From contig NZ_JOJE01000029.1 of NCBI RefSeq assembly GCF_000720255.1, forward strand, positions 32,979-96,978: a stretch of 64,000 nt of DNA, read 5' to 3'. The notes below the pieces were generated by a model. The model was given only the letters and a program-made list of their open reading frames with translations. It was not told the origin of the DNA and ran no database searches. The stretch is from Streptomyces griseus subsp. griseus. GTDB lineage: Bacteria; Actinomycetota; Actinomycetes; Streptomycetales; Streptomycetaceae. Both the position numbers and the translations under genes were made by a program. This document shows positions 26,341 through 33,617 of the stretch, in pieces (position 1 is the first letter of the stretch; the number at the start of each line of letters is the position of its first letter).

Positions 26341-27096
26341 ATGACCTCCGTTCAGGGAACAGCCGTGGACATCCCCACCGAGGACGGCACCGCCGACGGC
26401 TATCTGGCGCATCCCGGCGACGGCAGCCCCCGTCCCGGTGTGCTGCTCTACATGGACGCCTTCGGCCTGCGCCCGCACCTGAGGTCGATGGCCGACCGGT
26501 TGGCGGCGGCCGGCTACACGGTGCTGGTACCCAACCTCTTCTACCGGCACGGGGGTGCGCCGGTCTTCGAGTTGCCCGAGTTCATCGACCCCCGGGCGCG
26601 CCCGGAGATCTTCGAGCAGATCGGTCCGGTGATGCAGTCCCTGACGCCGGAGCTCGCCATGCGGGACGCCGACGCCTACCTGCGGTGGCTCGCCGACAGC
26701 CCGCTCGTCGCCGAGGGTCCGGTCGCGCTGACGGGCTACTGCATGGGCGCCCGGCTGTCCCTGCTCACCGCCGGCACGTTCCCGGAGCGGGTCGCGGCCG
26801 CGGCCGGGTTCCACGGCGGCCGGCTGGCGACGGACACGCCCGACAGCCCGCACCTCGTCGCCGAACGCGTCACCGCCGAGTTGTACTTCGGCCACGCCGA
26901 CGAGGACCCCTCCCTCCCGCCCGAGCAGATCGAGCGCCTGGAGGACGCGCTGGCCAAGGCCGGAGTCCGCCACCGCTGCGAGGTCTACCCCGGCGCCCAC
27001 CACGGCTTCACCCAGGCCGACACCGCCGCGTACCACCAGGACGGCGACGAGCGGCACTGGGCGGCGCTGCTGGACCTGCTCAAGCGCACGTTCTGA
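26341..27096 (+). CDS. Dienelactone hydrolase family protein
   Basis: 251 residues, alpha/beta hydrolase of the carboxymethylenebutenolidase type. The nucleophile is Cys in VALTGYCMGARLS; the acid is an Asp in YFGHADEDPS and the base a His in GAHHGFTQ, giving a Cys-Asp-His triad. Such enzymes open dienelactones from chlorocatechol or related ring cleavage, though many family members act on other esters. GAGAGG 10-15 bases upstream supports ATG 26341. No catechol pathway genes adjoin, so the substrate is open. Confidence 0.87.
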   Translation: MTSVQGTAVDIPTEDGTADGYLAHPGDGSPRPGVLLYMDAFGLRPHLRSMADRLAAAGYTVLVPNLFYRHGGAPVFELPEFIDPRARPEIFEQIGPVMQSLTPELAMRDADAYLRWLADSPLVAEGPVALTGYCMGARLSLLTAGTFPERVAAAAGFHGGRLATDTPDSPHLVAERVTAELYFGHADEDPSLPPEQIERLEDALAKAGVRHRCEVYPGAHHGFTQADTAAYHQDGDERHWAALLDLLKRTF

Positions 27097-27121
27097 CCCG
27101 CGGGCAGGCGCCCGCGGCCTA

Positions 27122-27285
27122 AGGGGTCCTTTCACTATGAGCACCCGATCAGGCCGCGTGGTCTGGTGCCGTGCATCGCAAGGCGCCGGAGAGCCCTCGT
27201 AGCGGAGCTACGAGGGCTCTCCGGCAACGCGGCGAGGCGCGGTGCCGGGCCGCGCGGCCCGGGTGGGCATAGTGAAAGGACCCCT
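27122..27285. mobile_element. MITE-like 164-bp inverted-repeat element
   Basis: AGGGGTCCTTTCACTATG (27122-27139) and CATAGTGAAAGGACCCCT (27268-27285) are perfect 18-base terminal inverted repeats. CTAAG occurs at both outer junctions, compatible with a short target duplication. Inside is a perfect 19-base stem with a 3-base loop (27185-27203 with 27207-27225). The element has no gene, so it looks like a non-autonomous transposon derivative. It supplies the last residues and the stop codon of the small minus-strand frame starting at 27557. Confidence 0.65.
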
Positions 27286-27557
27286 AAGGAGTCGCGGGCG
27301 CTTCTCCATGCCCGAGTGCGGTCATGCGGGTGCCATTCGCTGGTCAGGAGTTGTCGCCACTTCGTGGGGACGGGGTCACCGTCCGCGAACGTGCGCGCCA
27401 GTTCGTCCCAGCCCATGAACGAGAATCGGTCGTGCAACTCCCGCAGACGGCCGCCCCGGCGCCACAGGCCCGCCACTCCCACCGCCGCGACGGGGTTGTC
27501 CGTCCAATGATCGTCGGCGCGCCGAACTCCGTTGAGGACAGATCCCGTTAACGACAT
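27135..27557 (-). pseudogene. Small gene whose 3' end is replaced by the MITE-like element
   Basis: A minus-strand frame from ATG 27557 encodes NGVRRADDHWTDNPVAAVG, then RLRELHDRFSFMGWDELAR and WRQLLTSEWHPHDRTRAWR with normal Streptomyces third-position GC, then enters the inverted-repeat element and ends at its TAG (27135-27137). The 3' part (about 45 codons) is therefore foreign. Codon 3 is TTA. No ribosome site precedes the ATG, which lies only 9 bases from the divergent YciI start, so the true start could be further inside. No known family recognised. Confidence 0.45.
27185..27225. repeat. Perfect 19-base hairpin inside the MITE-like element
   Basis: The arm GCCGGAGAGCCCTCGTAGC pairs perfectly with 27207-27225 across a GGA loop. 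It would fold strongly as DNA or RNA on either strand and could also terminate transcription. Confidence 0.8.
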
Positions 27558-27560
27558 TCT
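27532..27560 (+). promoter_or_regulatory. Promoter for a leaderless YciI transcript
   Basis: TTGAGG (27532-27537), a 17-base spacer and CATTCT (27555-27560) put the predicted +1 at the ATG at 27567. The absence of a ribosome site before that ATG fits a leaderless mRNA. Confidence 0.45.
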
Positions 27561-27566
27561 GTGCGC

Positions 27567-28115
27567 ATGGAGTTCTTCTGTTACCACCGTGATCGGCCCG
27601 GATCCCTGGAGTTGCGTGACGAGTTGCTGGAGGAGCACTGGTCCTACATGGACCGGTTCGCCAGGGAGATGATCGCCCGTGGGCCGACGATGGCCGACGA
27701 CGGCGAGACGCCCACGGGCAGCGTGCACATCGTCGACCTGCCCGACCCGGCGGCCGCCCGCGCGTTCGCCTTCGACGAGCCCAACTACCAGGCCGGCGCG
27801 TACCGGGACGTGCTGCTGCGCAGGTGGCGGAACCTGCTGGGGCGTACGATGTGGGACTTTGCCGGTGGGCCGGACGAGGGCGACCGGTACCTGGTGATCG
27901 GGCTCGGCGAGGGGGAGGCGGTGGATGTCGCCGTGCCGCCCGGCGGAGACGAGCTGATCGCGTACGGGCCGCTGCTCTCGGACGACGGCACCGCGTGGCT
28001 GGGGACGGCGGCATTGGTCCGGGCGCCGGACCGGGATGCGGCGCGCGCCGTCCTGACCCCGGACGGGTATGCCGACGTCGAGGTGCACAACTGGCAGTTC
28101 GGCGGGCGGTCGTGA
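27567..28115 (+). CDS. YciI-family protein with two YCII-like halves
   Basis: 182 residues. The first half (MEFFCYHRDRPGSLELRDELLEEHWSYMDRFAREMIARGPTM) is a ferredoxin-like YciI domain with the conserved His and Asp-containing strand; a second similar half (RYLVIGLGEGEAVDVAV to VEVHNWQFGG) follows. YciI proteins are small hydrolase- or dehalogenase-like enzymes, often fused or dimeric. ATG 27567 is favoured over GTG 27561 because the promoter places +1 there. Confidence 0.72.
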   Translation: MEFFCYHRDRPGSLELRDELLEEHWSYMDRFAREMIARGPTMADDGETPTGSVHIVDLPDPAAARAFAFDEPNYQAGAYRDVLLRRWRNLLGRTMWDFAGGPDEGDRYLVIGLGEGEAVDVAVPPGGDELIAYGPLLSDDGTAWLGTAALVRAPDRDAARAVLTPDGYADVEVHNWQFGGRS

Positions 28116-28148
28116 CGGGGCACGCGCGCTGAGCCGGGGCCGGCCTGC

Positions 28149-29075
28149 TCAGGCGCACCCTGCCGCACCCGCGTCCCAGCCGCTCCAGGCCGGGATGTCC
28201 TCGCGGGCCTGCCGCCAAGTGGCCGGCAGGCCCCCGGTGCCGGTGCGGGCGGCGACCACGCCGCCCGCGATGGCGCAGGTGGTGTCGCGGTCGCCCCAGC
28301 CGGCCACGGTCTGCCACAGCGTCTCGGCCAGGTCGTCCAGGTGACCCGCGGCCGACCACAGGGCGAACGGCACCGTGTCCTGGGCCGAGATGAGCGTTCC
28401 CGAGCCCAGCACGGACGCCGCGTGGCGCACCGAGGTGCGGTGGTGGAAGGTGGCGGCCACCAGCAGTCGGGAGCGGACGTCGCTCTCGGGCACCTGCGAG
28501 GCCACCTCCCTCAGGAAGGCCGCGCGCTCGGGGGCGTCCCGGCCCGCGCCGGCGGCGGCCAACGCAGCGGCGACGGCCACGGCCACCGCGCCGGCGACGG
28601 CCTCCGGGTGGGCGTGGGTGGTCAGCGCGGACAGTCGGGCCTGTGCGGCGGCGACCTCCGGATCGTCCCGGAACCAGGCCCCCAGCGGGGCGATCCGCAT
28701 GGCCGCGCCGTTGCCGTGCGAACCCTGTCCGCCGAACTGTTCCGCGGTGACCGCCCGCCAGTCCTCGCCCGCCCCGATGCGCCGCAGCACCCTGTGCATC
28801 GACGGGCCGTACTGGCGTCCCGGGTCGCGTTCGTACTCGGCGGCGAACTCCCGCGCCAGGTCGTCCGGGCGGACCTCCCCGTGCTTCGTCAGATGGGCGA
28901 ACAGGACGAACGCCATGGCCGAGTCGTCCGTCCACGGCCACGGAGCGGGACGCGGCTGCCGCATGGCCCGCATCTCCTCGACGGGCTCCTCGGAGGGCCG
29001 GAACCATCCGTCACCGAAGGCGTCGCCCATGACGAGCCCGTCGAGACTGGCGTGGGCGTGCTGTGGACCACTCAT
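28149..29075 (-). CDS. ADP-ribosylglycohydrolase family protein
   Basis: 308 residues from ATG 29075 (GGAGGAGAG upstream; a longer frame to 29141 is rejected). Metal-binding motifs typical of DraG/ARH enzymes are visible: WPWTDDSAMAF near the N-terminus and WGDRDTTCAIAGGVVAA near the C-terminus, plus GNGAAMRIAPLG. These coordinate two Mg2+ or Mn2+ ions and remove ADP-ribose from proteins or nucleic acids. No ADP-ribosyltransferase is adjacent. It is divergent from the metallophosphoesterase gene. Confidence 0.88.
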   Translation of the reverse strand: MSGPQHAHASLDGLVMGDAFGDGWFRPSEEPVEEMRAMRQPRPAPWPWTDDSAMAFVLFAHLTKHGEVRPDDLAREFAAEYERDPGRQYGPSMHRVLRRIGAGEDWRAVTAEQFGGQGSHGNGAAMRIAPLGAWFRDDPEVAAAQARLSALTTHAHPEAVAGAVAVAVAAALAAAGAGRDAPERAAFLREVASQVPESDVRSRLLVAATFHHRTSVRHAASVLGSGTLISAQDTVPFALWSAAGHLDDLAETLWQTVAGWGDRDTTCAIAGGVVAARTGTGGLPATWRQAREDIPAWSGWDAGAAGCA

Positions 29076-29205
29076 GGCGGGACTCTCCTCCAACTGATCT
29101 TTCCTGACGGCATTCTCGCCCAAGGCCCCTGGGCAACTCACCGCCGCGGCCAGCAGGGTGGACCCCCGTCCCGGTGTCCTCGTAGATCGTTGCTACGGTG
29201 CCCCG

Positions 29206-30711
29206 GTGTCCGACTCTTCACGCGACACCGCCGAGGGCGCCGGCTGGGGCACCCTCGAACGCGGCGCGTACACGAAGCTCATGCCGCCCAGGGTCGAGAA
29301 GCTGTCCTGGCTGAACCCGAAGACGCTGTGGGTCGCCCGCAACGGCGTCCTGGCCTCCTGGTTCGGGGACCCCACGGGTCGTATCCGCGCCCGCTGGGTG
29401 GCGCAGCGTCAGGCCGCCGGAGCGAGCGCCGAGAAGGTGATCCGACGGGACACCGGGGACACGTTCTCGTTCATGGTCATCGGTGACACGGGTGAGGGCG
29501 ACGACTCCCAGTACGCCGTCGTGCCCGGGTTCCTGAAGATCGGTCGGGGCACGGACTTCGCCGTCCTCGCGAGTGACGTGATCTACCCCGTCGGCAGCGC
29601 CGACGACTACGGCACCAAGTTCTTCCGGCCGTACCAGGACTACCCGGCGCCCATCTACGCGATACCCGGCAACCACGACTGGTACGAGGACCTCGGCGCG
29701 TTCATGCGCGTCTTCTGCGACGACGCACCGCCGCTGCCGCCGGAGCCCCGGGCCCGCCCGCTCAGCCGGGCCTGGCTGCGGTCGCTGCTCTGGCACCGGC
29801 CCCAGACGACGGACGGTCAACACCTCGACGAGGCACGGCGGTTGCGGTCGGCGGCCGGTCAACGAGCGGTCCAGCCGGGCCCTTACTGGGCGATCGACGC
29901 CGGGCCCGTGCGCATCATCGGCATCGACACCGGCCTGCTGGGCACCCTCGACGCCGAACAGGGCGCGTGGCTGCGCGAGGTGTCCACGGGCCCCCGCCCG
30001 AAGGTGCTGATCACCGGCTCCCCCCTGTACGTGGACGGCGAGCACCACCCCTGCCCGATCGACGGGGGCGGCACGGTCGACGAGATCGTCCGCGACCCGG
30101 AGCACCACTTCGTCGCGGCGATCGGCGGGGACATCCACAACTACCAGCGCTACCCCGTGAAGCTGGACGGAGGACGGATCCTCCAGTACGTGGTCTCGGG
30201 CGGCGGCGGTGCCTTCATGCACGCCACGCACATCATTCCCCGGGTCGACATCGCGGGCGTCACCGAGCAGGACTTCCGCAGCTATCCGCTGCGCGGCGAC
30301 TCCCTCGCCTTCTACAGCGGTCTGTACGGCCGACGGCTGCGCCTGCGCCGCTTCTTCACGCTCACCGAGGCGGAGGCCACGGCCGTGATCGCGGAGCGGC
30401 TCGGCATCACCCCGACCCGCTCCCCCGGCCCGGACGCCCGGGTCACCTGGCGGACGCGGCTGGTCGCCACTCTGCTGGGCGCCGGCGGCCGTCCCGACCG
30501 CGTCTCACGGTTCCGGCTGCCCGTGCGCAAGATCTACACCTCACTGTTCTCGCCGGGCTCGGCGACCTACAGCCCGCCGTTCTTCAAGAGCTTCCTGCGT
30601 CTCGACGTCACCCCGGAGGCGATCCGGCTGCGCTGCTTCGCCGCGACCGGCAACCGCGCGCAGGAACTCCACCCGCCGGTCGAGGACGAGGTAACCATCC
30701 CGCTGACCTGA
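29206..30711 (+). CDS. Calcineurin-like metallophosphoesterase
   Basis: 501 residues from GTG 29206. Metal ligands are in order: FMVIGDTGEG, VLASDVIYPVGSADDYG, YAIPGNHDWYEDLG, and GGDIHNYQRYPV. These build the dinuclear centre of the phosphoesterase superfamily; substrates could be nucleotides, phospholipids or phosphoproteins. There is no signal peptide. TACGGT (29194-29199) lies 7 bases before the GTG, so the message may be leaderless. The C-terminal 120 residues are an unassigned extension. Confidence 0.85.
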   Translation: MSDSSRDTAEGAGWGTLERGAYTKLMPPRVEKLSWLNPKTLWVARNGVLASWFGDPTGRIRARWVAQRQAAGASAEKVIRRDTGDTFSFMVIGDTGEGDDSQYAVVPGFLKIGRGTDFAVLASDVIYPVGSADDYGTKFFRPYQDYPAPIYAIPGNHDWYEDLGAFMRVFCDDAPPLPPEPRARPLSRAWLRSLLWHRPQTTDGQHLDEARRLRSAAGQRAVQPGPYWAIDAGPVRIIGIDTGLLGTLDAEQGAWLREVSTGPRPKVLITGSPLYVDGEHHPCPIDGGGTVDEIVRDPEHHFVAAIGGDIHNYQRYPVKLDGGRILQYVVSGGGGAFMHATHIIPRVDIAGVTEQDFRSYPLRGDSLAFYSGLYGRRLRLRRFFTLTEAEATAVIAERLGITPTRSPGPDARVTWRTRLVATLLGAGGRPDRVSRFRLPVRKIYTSLFSPGSATYSPPFFKSFLRLDVTPEAIRLRCFAATGNRAQELHPPVEDEVTIPLT

Positions 30712-30796
30712 GACACCCTGCGACAATCGCACCCGAGTTTCCGTACGGCCCCGGGCGCCGTACGGCCCCGTGCGCCGTGACCGATGGAGGAAGCCC

Positions 30797-31834
30797 GTGC
30801 CGACGACCTCACGCCCCCTGCGGAAGCTGGGCTTCCTGACCATCGGGCTGTTCGACGGGGACGACCCGCGCCGGGGCCACGAGTCCACCCTGGAGATCAT
30901 CGAGCTGGGCGAGCGGCTCGGCTTCGACAACGCCTGGGTGCGCCACCGCCACCTGCAGTACGGCATCTCCTCCCCCGTCGCCGTCCTCGCGGCGGCCTCC
31001 CAGCGCACCCGGCGCATCGAACTGGGCACCGCCGTGACCCCGTTGGGCTGGGAGAACCCGCTGCGCCTCGCGGAGGACCTGGCGACGGTAGACATCCTGT
31101 CCGGCGGCCGTCTGAACCCGGGGGTCAGCGTCGGCCCGCCGATGCACTACGACCAGGTGAAGGAGGCGCTGTACCCGGACACGGCCGACGCGGAGGACTT
31201 CGGTTACGAGCGGGTACGGCGGCTGCTGGATCTCGTGCGCGGGAAGTCCGCCACCGACTTCAGCGGCGTCGAAGGGTTCGAAGTGTTCTCCGACGTGGTG
31301 CAGCCGCACTCCCCCGGTCTCGGGCGCCGTCTGTGGTACGGCGGGGGCAGTCTGAGCTCGGCCCGGTGGGCCGGTGAGCACGGTATGAACTTCCTGACGA
31401 GCAGTGTCGTCAAGGCCGAGGGCCCCGACGAGTCACCGGACTTCGCCGAGGTCCAGCTGTCCCACGTGCGCGCCTTCCGCGCCGCCCACCCGGACGGCGA
31501 GGCCGCGCGGGTCTCCCAGGGACTCGTCGTCATCCCGACCGACTCCGCGTCGCCCGGACAGCGCGCCCGGTACGAGGAGTACGCCGCCCAGCGCCTCCCC
31601 CGTACGGCGACCCCGCAGGGCCCCGCCCGGTTGATGTTCGCGCCCGACCTGGTGGGCACCTCCGACGAGATCGCCGAGCGGCTGCACGCGCACGCCGCGT
31701 TCCGTGAGGTGGACGAGGTGGCGTTCGCGCTGCCGTTCACCTTCGAGCACGAGGACTACGTACAGATCCTCACCGACATGGCGACGAAGCTGGGGCCGGC
31801 GCTGGGTTGGCGGGCCGGGGCGGCCAACCGGTGA
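30797..31834 (+). CDS. LLM-class flavin-dependent oxidoreductase
   Basis: 345 residues, luciferase-like TIM barrel: LGFLTIGLFDGDDPRRGHESTLEIIELGERLGFDNAWVRHRH, then RIELGTAVTPLGWENPLRLAEDLATVDILSGGR and LWYGGGSLSSARWAG. These enzymes use reduced FMN or F420 to oxidise small molecules. GTG 30797 has GGAGGAAG 4-10 bases upstream. The stop overlaps the next gene (GTGA), so the two are coupled. Confidence 0.85.
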   Translation: MPTTSRPLRKLGFLTIGLFDGDDPRRGHESTLEIIELGERLGFDNAWVRHRHLQYGISSPVAVLAAASQRTRRIELGTAVTPLGWENPLRLAEDLATVDILSGGRLNPGVSVGPPMHYDQVKEALYPDTADAEDFGYERVRRLLDLVRGKSATDFSGVEGFEVFSDVVQPHSPGLGRRLWYGGGSLSSARWAGEHGMNFLTSSVVKAEGPDESPDFAEVQLSHVRAFRAAHPDGEAARVSQGLVVIPTDSASPGQRARYEEYAAQRLPRTATPQGPARLMFAPDLVGTSDEIAERLHAHAAFREVDEVAFALPFTFEHEDYVQILTDMATKLGPALGWRAGAANR

Positions 31835-32376
31835 CGGCGTCAGGTCGGCAGGACCGGCAGGGCTGGAGCTTCGCCTCCGCGCGCGAGCCCGCGTTCTTCA
31901 CCGCGTGCGAGCAGACCGACACGCCGGGCGTGGGCCACGCCCTCGCGGCGGGCGGAACTCTGTGCGGCATCCCGGAGGACCGGCTGACCGTGTACCGGAG
32001 TCCGTTCTTCCCGAGCGGGGAAACGGCCTGCGCCAGGTGCGCGGCGCTGGCGGCCGAGGCACCCAGCAGGCCCGGCGTGCAGGAGCGCCTGCACGAGCGG
32101 GTGAGGTGCGCGCAGCCCGGCGTACTGCGCGAGGAGGTGCTGGCGGCACTGCTGCAGGGAGCCGACGTCAAGCTCTGGATCAACGGGCCGTCGAAGAGCC
32201 TGATCCGGCACTACGCGCAGCTCGACCGGATCGTCGAGGGCGGCGAACCGATCGAGGCCGTGGTGCGCGCGGGCCGGCGTCTGGGACTGGCACGCGTGGT
32301 CCACGGCTCCCGTGAGTTCGTCGTGTTCCTGCCGGAGGACGACCGCCCGTTCGTGACCCGCGCGCAACCCGCCTGA
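31831..32376 (+). CDS. Hypothetical protein coupled to the flavin oxidoreductase
   Basis: 181 residues from the GTG overlapping the oxidoreductase stop. No family is recognised. A CARC motif (ETACARCAALAAEAP) lies near residue 67, and the C-terminus (KLWINGPSKSLIRHYAQLDRIVEGGEP) is helical and basic. There is no signal peptide. The coupling suggests a role with the upstream oxidoreductase, but this is inference. Confidence 0.65.
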   Translation: MTASGRQDRQGWSFASAREPAFFTACEQTDTPGVGHALAAGGTLCGIPEDRLTVYRSPFFPSGETACARCAALAAEAPSRPGVQERLHERVRCAQPGVLREEVLAALLQGADVKLWINGPSKSLIRHYAQLDRIVEGGEPIEAVVRAGRRLGLARVVHGSREFVVFLPEDDRPFVTRAQPA

Positions 32377-32401
32377 CGCCGCCCGTCAGGGCGGGGCCGC
32401 C

Positions 32402-33376
32402 TCACCAGCGGCCCGGCTCCGTTCCCGTGATCGGCTCCGACGGCTTGCCGTCCACGCCGGCCGGCACGTCACCGGCGAGCATCACGCGGTGCATGGTCCG
32501 GGGGAAGTCCAGGTGAACGTTGTCGCTGGGGGCCAGGTGGATGGTGGCCCGGTTGTCCCAGAAGGCCACGCTGCCGGGCTCCCAGCGGAAGCGGACGGTG
32601 TACTCGGGCCGGACCGCCTGCTCCAGGAGCATGTCGAGGAGGGCCCGGCTCTCCGCGCGGGAGACGTCGGCGATCTGCTCGACGTAGTAGCCGTTGACGT
32701 ACAGGACCCGCTCCCCCGTCTCCGGATGGACGCGGACCAGCGGGTGCAGGGACGCCACCTGGTGGTCCAGCAGATGGCGGAGGTAGGCGTCGTCGCCGGG
32801 CCGGGGCTGGTAGCCGACGCCGAGCCGGTGCTCGGCCCGCAGCCCGTCGACGAACGCGCGCACCGGGGCGGAGAGTCCGGCGTAGGCGGCCGCCAGGTTG
32901 GACCAGGTGGTGTCGCCGCCGTAGGGCGGGACCGTCTCGGCGCGCAGGATCGTCGCGGCCGGCGGGTCGACGCGGGCGCCGTGGTCGCAGTGCCATCCGC
33001 GCAGCAGGGTGTGGCGTCGGCGCTGTAGCCACTCGTCGTGCTCCATGCCGAACCGGCCGCCCAGCTCCAGCCGGTCGGCGGTGGTCTCGATCTCCGGGAA
33101 GCCGGGCGGTGAGGCGCTGCCGCGCCCCCGCAGCACGACGGGTTCGCCGAAGCGGCGGGCGAAGGCCACGTGCCCGGCGTGGTCGAGCCGCTGCCCGCGG
33201 AAGAACACGACCTTCCAGCGCAGCACCGCCGCCCTGATCGCGTGCGTCTGGGCGTCGTCGAGGTCTGCGGCGAGGTCCACGCCGGTGATCTCGGCGCCGA
33301 TGTGCCCGGCGACCGGCCGTACCTCGATCCCCGCCGTCCGCTCCGTCGCCTCCGCCGTGCCCCGGTCCGTGTTCAT
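32402..33376 (-). CDS. TauD/TfdA-type Fe(II)/2-oxoglutarate dioxygenase
   Basis: 324 residues. The 2-His-1-carboxylate triad is visible as WHCDHGARVDP (His, Asp) and the distal His in DFPRTMHRVMLAGD, followed by the Arg that binds 2-oxoglutarate. FFRGQRLDHAGHVAFARRFGEPV is the typical N-terminal strand. Members cleave sulfonates (taurine), chlorophenoxy herbicides or modify natural products; no transport genes for taurine adjoin. ATG 33376 was chosen. The gene converges with the 181-residue gene across 25 bases. Confidence 0.88.
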   Translation of the reverse strand: MNTDRGTAEATERTAGIEVRPVAGHIGAEITGVDLAADLDDAQTHAIRAAVLRWKVVFFRGQRLDHAGHVAFARRFGEPVVLRGRGSASPPGFPEIETTADRLELGGRFGMEHDEWLQRRRHTLLRGWHCDHGARVDPPAATILRAETVPPYGGDTTWSNLAAAYAGLSAPVRAFVDGLRAEHRLGVGYQPRPGDDAYLRHLLDHQVASLHPLVRVHPETGERVLYVNGYYVEQIADVSRAESRALLDMLLEQAVRPEYTVRFRWEPGSVAFWDNRATIHLAPSDNVHLDFPRTMHRVMLAGDVPAGVDGKPSEPITGTEPGRW

Positions 33377-33617
33377 GCGCGCTCCGATGGTCGTCCGGTG
33401 ATGTCGCCGCCTCCATGGAGATCGTGACAGCGATCGTCGGACGGGGCGACGGGGCGTCGCAGAAGGGGGCCGTCCCGTCGAATCGGATCGAATCCGTCAC
33501 GATTGCAGTGCAACGGCCCCCGGACCTGACGGAGTTGCTGCCTCGGCGGCATTGCACGGCTACGGTGTTTCCCCCAGGTCGCGGTCAAGGCATGGGAGAA
33601 AAGGCCCGGTTGATCAG

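Noticed and set aside
33552..33617. TTG start adding 22 residues to the nucleosidase fusion
   Set aside because: The added residues are basic and not part of the PNP domain; GTG 33618 immediately before the first strand is more likely, though neither has a good ribosome site.
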